Assembly (NCBI RefSeq): GCF_007004735.1
Contig: NZ_ML660182.1
Coordinates: forward strand, 302,120 to 366,119
DNA length: 64,000 nt
Source: Salinigranum halophilum
GTDB lineage: Archaea; Halobacteriota; Halobacteria; Halobacteriales; Haloferacaceae
Direction: 5' to 3'
A program made the position numbers and the translations under genes. Under the pieces are notes generated by a model. The model saw only the letters and a program-made list of their open reading frames with translations. It had not been told where the DNA came from and did not search any database. Positions 49,044-57,503 of the stretch are shown piece by piece. How positions within the stretch are numbered: the stretch's first letter is position 1; the number at the start of each line of letters is the position of its first letter.

Positions 49044-49357
49044 GCGCGACCTGGGCCGACGCCCCGACCTGGCTCCGTCGGTCGCTCGTCGCCCTCGTCG
49101 TGCTCGTGCTCCTCACCCCGGTGTTCGCGCTCGCGGCCGGTGCCGTGGGGTACGCCGAGCCGCTGGAGAACGTCGCCGAAGCGACCGGCGCGACCGAGCA
49201 CGAACGGACGCTCCTGTCCAGCCCGTTCCCCGACTACTCGGTCGCGGGGACAGGAACGGTCGTCGGTACGCTCGTCTCCGGCCTGGTCGGGACCGCGGTG
49301 ACCCTCCTCGTCGCCGTCGGTCTCGGGCGACTGCTCGACCGCGACGTCGACACCTGA
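49040..49357 (+). CDS. CbiN/PDGLE-like small membrane subunit
   Basis: 105 residues with two helices (about 14-36 and 80-98). The extracytoplasmic loop contains LLSSPFPDYSVAG, the PDGLE/NikN-like motif zone. It assists metal loading into the S component. Overlaps cbiM by 4 nt and precedes cbiQ by 4 nt, one operon. Confidence 0.8.
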   Translation: MSATWADAPTWLRRSLVALVVLVLLTPVFALAAGAVGYAEPLENVAEATGATEHERTLLSSPFPDYSVAGTGTVVGTLVSGLVGTAVTLLVAVGLGRLLDRDVDT

Positions 49358-49361
49358 CCCG

Positions 49362-50162
49362 ATGGCCGGTGCCGTGTTCCACGTCTCGACGGACCTCGCG
49401 GGCGTCGTCCGCACCGCCCTCGCCGCTGAGGAGGCGGCTGCGACCGACGGGGTCGTCCAGCGACTCCACCCGACGGTCCGCCTCCTGGGCATCGTCGCGC
49501 TCCTCGTCGCGGCCGCCCTGTCGACTGATTTCGCGGTGCTCGTCGGGCTTGCGGGCCTCGCCGCCGCGCTCGCTGTCGTCGCTCGACTCCCACCCCGCCC
49601 CTTCCTCGCCCGGACGCTGGCCGTCGCGGCGTTCTCGGGCGTCGTCGTCCTCCCACAGCTCGTCCTCGCACCGGGTCCGACGCTGGTCTCCGTCGCAGGT
49701 GTCGCCGTCACTCGTCCCGGCCTCGCGTACGTCGCCCTGTTCGAGACGCGCGTCGTCGCCAGCGTCGCCCTCGTGACCGTGCTGTCGATGACGACCCCGT
49801 TCGGGACGCTCGTGGCGACGCTCCGGAGCCTCGGCGCGCCGGCGACGCCGACGACGCTGTTCGCGCTCACGTACCGCTACCTGTTCTTGTGCTTCGACGA
49901 ACTCCACCGAGCGCTGCTCGCCCGCGAGAGCCGGCAGCTTCGTCCGCGCGGCCTCCTCGACGAGTGGCGTGAACTCGGTGCGCTCTCGGGGAGCTTCCTC
50001 CTGCGGACCGTCGAACGCGGCGAGCGGGTCGAACGGGGGATGCGCGCCCGCGGCGGGGCCCGCCCCGCGACGCCGTACCGTCGCCCCAGTCCGCTCGGCG
50101 TCCGCGACGCGCTCTTCGCCGCCGTCGCACTCGGCGCGCTCGGGCTGGTGGTCCTCCCGTGA
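49362..50162 (+). CDS. cbiQ: ECF transporter T component CbiQ
   Basis: 266 residues, four to six helices. The C-terminal coupling motifs ARESRQLRPRG and ERGERVERGMRARG (Ala-Arg-Gly type) contact the ATPases. It links the metal-binding subunit to CbiO. Its stop overlaps the GTG start of the ATPase gene. Confidence 0.9.
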   Translation: MAGAVFHVSTDLAGVVRTALAAEEAAATDGVVQRLHPTVRLLGIVALLVAAALSTDFAVLVGLAGLAAALAVVARLPPRPFLARTLAVAAFSGVVVLPQLVLAPGPTLVSVAGVAVTRPGLAYVALFETRVVASVALVTVLSMTTPFGTLVATLRSLGAPATPTTLFALTYRYLFLCFDELHRALLARESRQLRPRGLLDEWRELGALSGSFLLRTVERGERVERGMRARGGARPATPYRRPSPLGVRDALFAAVALGALGLVVLP

Positions 50163-50977
50163 CTGCGCCCGTCCTCTGCGCGCGCGACCTCCGCTACGAG
50201 TACCCTGACGGGACTGTCGGCCTCGCCGGGGTCGACCTCACTGTCGAGGCCGGCGAGCGCGTCGCCATCACCGGGCCGAACGGCTCCGGGAAGAGCACGC
50301 TCCTGTCGGTACTCGGCGGACTCGTCGACCCCGCCGACGGCCGCGTCGAGTACTTCGGCGAGACGGAGAACGCCGAGGCGGTCCGCGAGCGTCTCGGCGT
50401 GTTACTCCAGGACCCAGACGATTACCTGTTCAACACGACGGTCAGCGCCGACATCGAGTACGGCCCCGCACAACTGGGTGTCCCGCGAGAGGAAGCGGAC
50501 CGCCGCGTGAACGCGCTGGCCGACGCGCTCGACCTCGACGGACTGCTCGACAAGCCGCCGCACCGCCTGAGTGGTGGCGAAAAGAAGCGCGCGGCGCTCG
50601 CGAGCGTCCTCTCGTTCGACCCGAGCGTCCTCCTCCTCGACGAGCCGACGAGTGCCGTCGACGCCCCTCGAACGGCCGACGTCCTGGCCCTGCTCGACCG
50701 CCGCCACCGTGCCGGTGCGACGCTCGTGACCGTCACGCCCGACGTCGAACTCATCCCGCGGGTGGCTGACCGGGTCGTCGTCGTCGGACCGTCGGGCGAC
50801 CTCGTCGCGGACGGCCCGGTCGCGGAGGTCCTCACCGACCCCGAGACGCTCACAACCGCGGGATTACAGCCGCCGGCCGTCGTCCGCCTGTTCGACCGAC
50901 TCGGCTGGGACGACCCGCCCGTCGACGTCGACGACGCCGTCGAGCGACTCGAGACGACCGGTCTCCCGCGTCGCTGA
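50159..50977 (+). CDS. cbiO: ECF transporter ATPase CbiO
   Basis: 272 residues. Walker A GPNGSGKST, signature LSGGEKKR, Walker B VLLLDEPTSA; the Q-loop reads LLQDPDDYLF, as in energising ATPases of nickel/cobalt ECF systems. Starts with GTG 50159, coupled to cbiQ (GTGA). Only one ATPase is present, so a homodimer drives transport. Confidence 0.93.
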   Translation: MTAPVLCARDLRYEYPDGTVGLAGVDLTVEAGERVAITGPNGSGKSTLLSVLGGLVDPADGRVEYFGETENAEAVRERLGVLLQDPDDYLFNTTVSADIEYGPAQLGVPREEADRRVNALADALDLDGLLDKPPHRLSGGEKKRAALASVLSFDPSVLLLDEPTSAVDAPRTADVLALLDRRHRAGATLVTVTPDVELIPRVADRVVVVGPSGDLVADGPVAEVLTDPETLTTAGLQPPAVVRLFDRLGWDDPPVDVDDAVERLETTGLPRR

Positions 50978-50986
50978 CGACCGTGG

Positions 50987-51460
50987 TCAGCCGAACCGCG
51001 CGGCCGCCGCCTCCACTGCTTCGATGCCCAGTGCCCGCACGTCGCTGTCGACGTCGACACCGCGGAGGTCGTCGGGGGTGTACCAGTCCCACGCGGCCGC
51101 CGGCTCTTCGTCCTCGGCGGGGTCTATCGCCCGCGAGTCGACCGTCGCGAAGAACACGTGGTCGATGTGCTGGTGGCCCACTCGGTCGCCGAAGCGGTTG
51201 ACGTCGGCGAGCATCAGATGTCGGGGCCGCGGAATCGTCCGTGCGGTCTCGGAGGCGATGTCGGCGTGGTCGGTGAGGAGCGTCGGGGTGAGGCCCGTCT
51301 CCTCGCGCGCCTCGCGCAGGGCGGTCTCGTGGGGGAGTTCGTCGCGGTCGACGTGTCCGCCGGGCGGGAGACGGATTCCGAGTTTCGGGTGTTCGTGGAG
51401 GGCGGTCGCCCCGTCGTGGACGAGGTAGACCGTCGCCGTGAAGTGACGCGTCGTCTCCAT
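50987..51460 (-). CDS. NUDIX hydrolase
   Basis: 157 residues. The Nudix box runs GGHVDRDELPHETALREARE then ETGL, complete. The substrate may be a nucleotide or nucleotide-sugar; MutT-type antimutator or house-cleaning role is usual. It converges on cbiO with a 9-nt gap. No operon partner. Confidence 0.9.
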   Translation of the reverse strand: METTRHFTATVYLVHDGATALHEHPKLGIRLPPGGHVDRDELPHETALREAREETGLTPTLLTDHADIASETARTIPRPRHLMLADVNRFGDRVGHQHIDHVFFATVDSRAIDPAEDEEPAAAWDWYTPDDLRGVDVDSDVRALGIEAVEAAAARFG

Positions 51461-51551
51461 GCTGAGGGCTTCGCCCGGACCGGTTTGTGCGTTTCCGTTC
51501 TCCGTCCGCTCACGGGCGCTGCGGAGCGTGGTCGCCGGGTGAGGACCCGAG

Positions 51552-52544
51552 TTACGGGACCTGAACCTGCTCTTCGGCTTCGAGCAGCTCGTGGTAGCGG
51601 TTTCGGATAGTGACCTCGGAGATGTTCGCGACCTCCGACACCTCCGACTGGGTGACCTTCTCGTTCGTCAGGAGGGAGGCGGCGTACACCGCAGCGGCGG
51701 CGAGGCCGACGGGCGACTTGCCCGAGTGGATGCCCGCCTCTTTGGCGTTCTGGAGGAGCTGGCGGGCGCGGCGCTCGGACTCGTCGGAGAGGTCGAGGTC
51801 TGACGCGAACCGGGGCACGTACTGCTCGGGGTCGGCGGGCTTGATCTCGAGTTTGAGCTCGCGTACCACGTACCGGTAGGTGCGGGCGATCTCGTCTTTC
51901 TCGACCCGGGAGACGGCCGTAATCTCGTCGAGCGAGCGGGGCGTGCCGGCCTGTCGAGCGGCCGCGTACAGCGACGAGGTGGCGACGCCCTCGATGCTTC
52001 GGCCGGGCAGGAGGTCGTCCTGAAGCGCGCGGCGGTAGATGACCGACGCGGTCTCGCGGACGCTGTCGGGCAGGCCGAGCGCGCTCGCCATCCGGTCGAT
52101 CTCGCCGAGCGCCTGCTTGAGGTTGCGCTCCTTGGAGTCGCGGGTGCGGAACCGCTCGTTCCAGGTGCGGAGCCGCTGCATCTTCTCGCGCTGGCGCGAG
52201 GACAGCGAGTTGCCGTAGGCGTCTTTGTTCTGCCAGCCGATGTTGGTCGACAGCCCCTTGTCGTGCATCATGTTCGTCGTGGGGGCACCGACGCGGGACT
52301 TCTGGTCCTTCTCGTTCGCGTCGAACGCACGCCACTCGGGGCCGTGGTCGATCTCGTCTTCCTCGACGACGAGTCCGCAGTGTTCACACACCGTCTCGCC
52401 GTGTTCGGTGTCGGTCGCCAGCGGGCCGTTGCATTCGGGGCAGTGGAGGGACTCGTCTGTGGCGGGGGATTCGTCCTCGCTCTCGCTCGTGCGCGCGCGT
52501 GCGCGACTCCGGTCTCGGTCGTAGCTTCGCACGGATTCAGTCAT
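51552..52544 (-). CDS. tfb: Transcription initiation factor TFB
   Basis: 330 residues. N-terminal zinc ribbon CPECNGPLATDTEHGETVCE then HCG, B-finger region with GPEWRAFD, and two cyclin-like repeats. The C-terminal helix-turn-helix (VTQSEVSEVANISEVTIRNR) contacts the BRE element. Haloarchaea carry several TFBs; which paralogue this is cannot be told. The TATA-like box (about 52605-52616) lies about 60-70 nt upstream, leaving a leader of about 35 nt. Confidence 0.97.
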   Translation of the reverse strand: MTESVRSYDRDRSRARARTSESEDESPATDESLHCPECNGPLATDTEHGETVCEHCGLVVEEDEIDHGPEWRAFDANEKDQKSRVGAPTTNMMHDKGLSTNIGWQNKDAYGNSLSSRQREKMQRLRTWNERFRTRDSKERNLKQALGEIDRMASALGLPDSVRETASVIYRRALQDDLLPGRSIEGVATSSLYAAARQAGTPRSLDEITAVSRVEKDEIARTYRYVVRELKLEIKPADPEQYVPRFASDLDLSDESERRARQLLQNAKEAGIHSGKSPVGLAAAAVYAASLLTNEKVTQSEVSEVANISEVTIRNRYHELLEAEEQVQVP

Positions 52545-52793
52545 TGGTTGGGGTGGGGGAGAAGTGACTGCAGCGCAGTCGTTGTCGATACCATTGTAAG
52601 GGGTGGTGATACATAAACCTACCCAATTTCTATCCAGACAAAAAACATGAAAAATAGCATACGGTGCGGTTCAGACGGTGCACAAGCGACACGATTCGCG
52701 ACGGGCCAGCGATTACGCTGGGTGAACCACCTTTCAGTCATGAATGTTTTGTTCGGGGCGCACACTTTTGTTCATCCGCCTGAAACGACCGGC

Positions 52794-53768
52794 ATGTCTC
52801 CTGCATGGGAGGTCCTCCTCCCCGCCCACATCGACTCCGCCGGCCCCGAATCGATCAGCGACTTCGCCCGCTGTACCGGGATGGACGAGTACGACAGTGT
52901 CGACGACGCCCTCGCCGACATCGGACGTTACGACGCGGTCATCGTCCGGGTGACCGACCTCGACGCCGGAGTCATCGACCGCGCGGACCGGCTGAAGGTC
53001 GTCGCGAAGCACGGTGCCGGCCTCGACAACGTCGACGTGGGCGCCGCCTCACGTCGCGGTATCGTCGTCTGCAACACCCCCGGCGCGAACGCCCGCTCCG
53101 TCGCGGAACACGCGCTCGCGCTGTTGTTCGGCGTCCGGCGGCACCTCCGCACCGCCGACCGCCACGTCCGGTCCGGCGGGTGGGACCGTTCGGCGTTCGC
53201 CGGCCGCGAACTGACGGGCGACACGCTCGGTCTGTTCGGCTTCGGTGCCATCGCACGGGAGACGGCCGACCTCGCCCAGGGGATGGGACAGGCCGTCTGC
53301 ACGTACGACCCCTACCTCGCGGACGCCGACGTCCCCGCCCGCGTCGACCGCGTGACCGACCTCCCCGCCCTCTTCCAGCGCGCCGACGCCGTGAGCATCC
53401 ACGCGCCGCTCACCCCCGAGACCCGGGGAGTGGTCTCGACCGACGAACTGACCGCCCTGGGCCCCGACGGAGTCCTCGTCAACACCGCCAGAGGGCCGAT
53501 CGTCGACGAGGCCGCCCTCCTCGCAGCCCTCGACGCCGGCCGAATCGGCGGTGCCGGCCTCGACACCTTCGCGGAGGAACCGCCCGGCGAACACCACCCG
53601 TTCGCCGCCCGCGACGACGTCCTCCTGACGCCGCACGTCGGCGGGGTGACCGCGGAGGCGCTGGAACGGATGAGTCGTCGAGCGGCCGCCAACGTCCGTA
53701 CCGTCTACGAGGGCGCACTCCCCGACTCGACCGTGAACCGCGCCGCGCTCGAGGAGGGTGAGCGATGA
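52794..53768 (+). CDS. D-isomer-specific 2-hydroxyacid dehydrogenase
   Basis: 324 residues. NAD-binding GLFGFGAIARETA and catalytic Arg (NTARGPIVD), Glu (FAEEPP) and His (LTPHVGG) are all present. Substrate may be phosphoglycerate or another 2-hydroxyacid. A CACTTTTG box about 28 nt upstream supports ATG 52794 over upstream in-frame starts. Stop overlaps the aldolase start (ATGA), so the two enzymes probably act in one pathway. Confidence 0.88.
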   Translation: MSPAWEVLLPAHIDSAGPESISDFARCTGMDEYDSVDDALADIGRYDAVIVRVTDLDAGVIDRADRLKVVAKHGAGLDNVDVGAASRRGIVVCNTPGANARSVAEHALALLFGVRRHLRTADRHVRSGGWDRSAFAGRELTGDTLGLFGFGAIARETADLAQGMGQAVCTYDPYLADADVPARVDRVTDLPALFQRADAVSIHAPLTPETRGVVSTDELTALGPDGVLVNTARGPIVDEAALLAALDAGRIGGAGLDTFAEEPPGEHHPFAARDDVLLTPHVGGVTAEALERMSRRAAANVRTVYEGALPDSTVNRAALEEGER

Positions 53769-54553
53769 GAACCCGAAACGGGCTCCGGCGGGCGCTGGAA
53801 GAGGGCGAGACGCTCTTCGGCGCGAGCGCAGATACGTTCTCGCCGACGGTCATCGAGACGCTCGGTGACGTCGGACTGGACTTCGTCTGGCTCGACTTCG
53901 AACACGGTGGGCCGAGCCCATACGACAGCACCGTCTTCGAGGAACTCACCCGCGCCGCCGAGGCCGGCGACATCGAACTCCTCGTCCGACTCCCGGCACC
54001 GGACCCGCCGCTCGTTCGAAAGGTGCTCGACGCGGGCGTCCGGACCATCCTCCTCCCGCGCATCGAGACCGCAGACGAACTCCGCCGGGCCGTCGCGGCG
54101 GCGCACTTCTCGTACGACGGCGACGTCGGCGACCGGGGCGTCGGCGTCGGCCGCACGGCGCGATGGGCGGGCTACGTCGACAGTCACGTCGAAGGCGAAG
54201 ACCGGGAGGTGCTCGTGGGGACGATGGTCGAGAACGCACGTGCCGTCGAGCACATCGACGAACTCCTGTCGGTTCCGCAGCTGGGCTTTGCCTTTATCGG
54301 CCCCGCCGACCTGGCGATGTCGATGTCGGGCGGCGACCCGACGGAGCGGAGCGCCGAGGCCGTCCAGGCCGCCATCGACCGCACGCGCGAGGCGTGCCTC
54401 GACGCCGGGGTTCCCGTGGGGCGTATCAGGAACGACGTGGACGCCGCGCGGACGGCGCGTGACGAGGGGTACCAGCTCATCCGCATCGGCGGCGACCTCG
54501 AATCGCTACGGACGACGCTCGGGGCCCGACTCGCCGACCTCGGGCGCTCGTGA
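53765..54553 (+). CDS. HpcH/HpaI-type class II aldolase
   Basis: 262 residues, TIM barrel. DFVWLDFEHGG (metal-binding Glu region), LLPRIET and the FIGPADLAMSMSG turn are family hallmarks. It cleaves a 2-keto-3-deoxy acid (often to pyruvate plus an aldehyde). Coupled to the upstream 2-hydroxyacid dehydrogenase, which suggests oxidation of a sugar acid or hydroxyacid followed by cleavage. Exact substrates unknown. Confidence 0.86.
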   Translation: MRTRNGLRRALEEGETLFGASADTFSPTVIETLGDVGLDFVWLDFEHGGPSPYDSTVFEELTRAAEAGDIELLVRLPAPDPPLVRKVLDAGVRTILLPRIETADELRRAVAAAHFSYDGDVGDRGVGVGRTARWAGYVDSHVEGEDREVLVGTMVENARAVEHIDELLSVPQLGFAFIGPADLAMSMSGGDPTERSAEAVQAAIDRTREACLDAGVPVGRIRNDVDAARTARDEGYQLIRIGGDLESLRTTLGARLADLGRS

Positions 54554-54620
54554 CCCACCGCACCCCCACTCGCCGACGGGCACCGAAACCCTTACTCCCG
54601 GGCCACGGTTTCGGTCACCC

Positions 54621-54899
54621 ATGAGCGATTCGCCCGTCGACAGCGAGGAGGTTCGCCACGTCGCGGAGTTGGCGCGTGTCGACCTGGCCGACGAGGAGGT
54701 CGAGGAGTTCGCCGCGCAGTTCGCCGACATCCTCGAGTACTTCGACGCCCTGGACGACGTCCCGGAGGTCGAAGCCGACGAGGACCTCGTGAACGTGATG
54801 CGCCCCGACGAGGTCCGTGAGGGCCTCTCACAGGAGGAGGCGCTCTCGAACGCCACCGAGAGCGAGGGCGGCTACTTCAAGGGGCCGCGGGTGTCGTAG
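54621..54899 (+). CDS. gatC: Glutamyl-tRNA(Gln)/aspartyl-tRNA(Asn) amidotransferase subunit C
   Basis: 92 residues, the usual size. VRHVAELARVDLADEEVEEF helix and C-terminal DEVREGLSQEEALSNA...GYFKGPRV match GatC. It stabilises GatA in the GatCAB complex that makes Gln-tRNA and/or Asn-tRNA by amidation. Followed directly by gatA with no spacer. Confidence 0.94.
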   Translation: MSDSPVDSEEVRHVAELARVDLADEEVEEFAAQFADILEYFDALDDVPEVEADEDLVNVMRPDEVREGLSQEEALSNATESEGGYFKGPRVS

Positions 54900-56171
54900 A
54901 TGGCCGACCTGAACGCCTTCATCACCGAGGAGCGTATCGACGGCGACGACGACGGCCCGCTCGCGGGCAGGACGGTCGCCGTCAAGGACAACATCTCCAC
55001 CGAAGGGGTCCGAACGACCTGCGGGTCGGCGATGCTCACCGACTACGTCCCACCCTACGACGCCACCGTCGTCTCCCGTCTCAAGGACGCCGGGGCGACC
55101 ATCGTCGGCAAATCGAACATGGACGAGTTCGGCATGGGGACGACGACGGAGACGTCCGCGTTCGGACCGACGCGGAACCCGGTCGACGCCGACCGTGTCC
55201 CCGGCGGCTCGTCGGGTGGGTCGGCTGCGGCGGTCGCTGCTGGCGACGCCGACCTCGCGCTCGGCTCCGACACCGGCGGGTCGATTCGCTGCCCCGCCGC
55301 CTTCTGCGGCGTCGTCGGTATCAAGCCGACGTACGGCCTCGTTTCGCGCTACGGCCTCGTCGCCTACGCCAACTCCCTCGAACAGATCGGTCCCATCGCC
55401 CCCTCCGTCGAGGACGCCGCCGCGCTCTTGGACGTCGTCTCCGGGTCGGACCCGAACGACTCCACGACGGTCGACGCGGGCGACGGCTCCGACTACGCCG
55501 CGGCCGCCGACGGCGACGTCGAGGGCCTCACCCTCGGCGTCCCCACGGAACTCGTCGAGGGCGCCGACGAAGCGGTCGTCGAGGCGTTCTGGGACGCGAT
55601 CGCCGAACTGGAGGCACAGGGTGCCACCTACGAGGAGGTCTCGCTCGAGTCCATCGAGCACGCGTTGGCGGCGTACTACGTCATCGCCACGTCCGAGGCC
55701 TCCTCGAACCTCGCGCGGTTCGACGGCGTCCGGTACGGCGTCTCGGGTGGCGAGGGCAACTGGAACGAGTCGTTCGCGACGGCGCGCGAGGAGGGCTTCG
55801 GCGCGGAGGTCAAGCGCCGCATCCTGCTGGGCACCTACGCTCTCTCCGCGGGCTACCACGACAAGTACTACAAGAAGGCCCAGGACGCCCGCGCGTGGGT
55901 CCGCCGGGACTTCGAGAGCGTCTTCGACGAGGTGGACCTCGTCGCGTCGCCGACGATGCCCGTCCTCCCGCCCGAGCTGGGAGAGAGCCTCGACGACCCG
56001 CTCCAACTGTATCTGATGGACGCCAACACCGTCCCGGTGAACCTCGCGAACCTCCCCGCCATCTCGGTGCCCGCGGGGGACGCCGAGGGACTCCCCGTCG
56101 GGTTGCAACTCGTCGCGCCGAAGTTCGACGAGGCGACGATGATCCGTGCGGCGTCGGCGGTCGAGAACTAA
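54900..56171 (+). CDS. gatA: Glutamyl/aspartyl-tRNA amidotransferase subunit A
   Basis: 423 residues. The amidase triad is visible: Lys in AVKDNIS, Ser in GGSSGGSAAAVAAG and Ser in GSDTGGSIRCPAA. It liberates ammonia from glutamine or asparagine for tRNA amidation with GatB (not in this window). ATG 54900 abuts the gatC stop. Confidence 0.96.
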   Translation: MADLNAFITEERIDGDDDGPLAGRTVAVKDNISTEGVRTTCGSAMLTDYVPPYDATVVSRLKDAGATIVGKSNMDEFGMGTTTETSAFGPTRNPVDADRVPGGSSGGSAAAVAAGDADLALGSDTGGSIRCPAAFCGVVGIKPTYGLVSRYGLVAYANSLEQIGPIAPSVEDAAALLDVVSGSDPNDSTTVDAGDGSDYAAAADGDVEGLTLGVPTELVEGADEAVVEAFWDAIAELEAQGATYEEVSLESIEHALAAYYVIATSEASSNLARFDGVRYGVSGGEGNWNESFATAREEGFGAEVKRRILLGTYALSAGYHDKYYKKAQDARAWVRRDFESVFDEVDLVASPTMPVLPPELGESLDDPLQLYLMDANTVPVNLANLPAISVPAGDAEGLPVGLQLVAPKFDEATMIRAASAVEN

Positions 56172-56246
56172 GCTCCCGTCGCCCCTCGTGGCGACGGGCC
56201 GCGGCGGGCGCGGCGGGCGCAGCGGTGCACCTCCGAGCGCGGGTCG

Positions 56247-56420
56247 TCAGCCGACGGCCGTCGCGTACGAGGCCGCCGCCCGAACCAGTTCGAGCGCGCG
56301 CACCGGCTGGTTGCTGTCGATGAGGTCGTGCGCCCGCGCCGCGGCGTCGGCGCTGAGCTGTTCCGAGTGGACGAAGGCGTCGACGAGCGCACGAGCCTCG
56401 CGGTGGTCCCAGGTGTCCAT
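56247..56420 (-). CDS. 57-residue helical protein
   Basis: A frame from ATG 56420 (MDTWDHREARALVDAFVHSE) to TGA 56247. Predicted as three short helices; no motif recognised. Codon use matches neighbours and it fits the gap between gatA and the permease remnant. Function unknown. Confidence 0.55.
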   Translation of the reverse strand: MDTWDHREARALVDAFVHSEQLSADAAARAHDLIDSNQPVRALELVRAAASYATAVG

Positions 56421-56523
56421 ACTGTTCGATTACTCCCCAGCGACGTTACCTCCACAGACGGTTCTCTGTGGTCGGGAATCGCAGCTGACGTCCCCGATGG
56501 CGCGGCGACACGGGCGATGGGGC

Positions 56524-56941
56524 TCAATCACGCATCAGGTTCACGACCTCGTCGGCGACGTCGGACTCGACGGCGATGGCGACGGCGACGAGGGCGCACC
56601 CAACCCCCGGCGCGGGGAGGTCGACGTCGTAGAGGTGGCCGAACTCGACGGAGTTCGACGCGAAGCCGAGTGCGTACAGCGCCCCGGCGATCATGTACGT
56701 GAACCAGCGCGTCCACCCCATGACGAACGAGACGGGCGCGGAGAATCCCTCGCGGACGTAGGTGTACCCGCCGCCGTTCTGGGGGATGGCCGTAGGCCAA
56801 CTCGGCGTACGAGAGCGCTGTGAACGTCGTCACACCGCCGTTGAGCGCGAATGCGACGATGGCCGCCGGTCCAGAGATGTCGACCGCCAGCCCGGTGAGG
56901 ACGAAGATGCCCGCGCCGACGGCGGCGACAGCCGAGCCGTG
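56524..56941 (-). pseudogene. Amino-acid permease (APC family) remnant
   Basis: Minus-strand sequence resembles an APC amino-acid transporter N-terminus: AAVGAGIFVLTGLAVDISGP, then FTALSYAELA. A frameshift near 56795 switches frame; the other frame continues AIPQNGGGYTYVREG then SFVMGWTRWFTYMIAGALYA. It ends early after about 65 residues of that frame (stop at 56524) with a possible internal deletion. No start codon remains at the 5' side. Confidence 0.75.
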
Positions 56942-56954
56942 TCAGCGACTCACG

Positions 56955-57395
56955 TCACGCCCGTCCGGGGAGGACGGCGTCCGCATCCGCGTCCGCCCGG
57001 CGACGGACCCAGAGGACGAAGACGGCGGCACCGAGGCCGTCGACGACGAGGTCGACGACCGTGTCGATGGCGTAATACTGCAGTGTCCACTCGACGTAGA
57101 AGTCCTTGAACAGGTACTCGTACACCTCGAACCCGGCTCCGATGGCGACGACGACGAGCGGGAGGACGACGACCTGGCCGGCGTCGACGGGTGTGAACCG
57201 GACGACGGCGAGCCAGGCGGCGACGCCGAAGCCAGACAGCGAGTGGGTGAGGAGGTCCCACCACCAGATGGCGGTGTACACCTCGTAGGCGAGGCCGCCG
57301 AAGTGGAGGGCACAGACGACGAGCGAGTACGCGACGAGCGCGACCCAGACGATACCGAGGGAGGGCGAATCGGTGGCTGCGTACCGTGATGACAT
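56955..57395 (-). CDS. Membrane protein resembling YjdF/DUF2238
   Basis: 146 residues with about five helices. WWWDLLTHSLSGFG and GAGFEVYEYLFKDFY...DTVVDLVVDGLGA carry the H, E and D residues typical of YjdF/DUF2238-type proteins. ATG 57395 chosen; GTG 57452 is possible. The permease remnant follows downstream. Substrate or role unknown. Confidence 0.68.
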   Translation of the reverse strand: MSSRYAATDSPSLGIVWVALVAYSLVVCALHFGGLAYEVYTAIWWWDLLTHSLSGFGVAAWLAVVRFTPVDAGQVVVLPLVVVAIGAGFEVYEYLFKDFYVEWTLQYYAIDTVVDLVVDGLGAAVFVLWVRRRADADADAVLPGRA

Positions 57396-57503
57396 GGTTT
57401 GGGGGACCGTCCGGCGTGGCTGAGTGGGGAGGGCGCTGGACGTGGTCACCACGTCGACACATCGCGTTAAATCCTTTGTGAACTCAGCCGCTTTCGACGA
57501 CGC

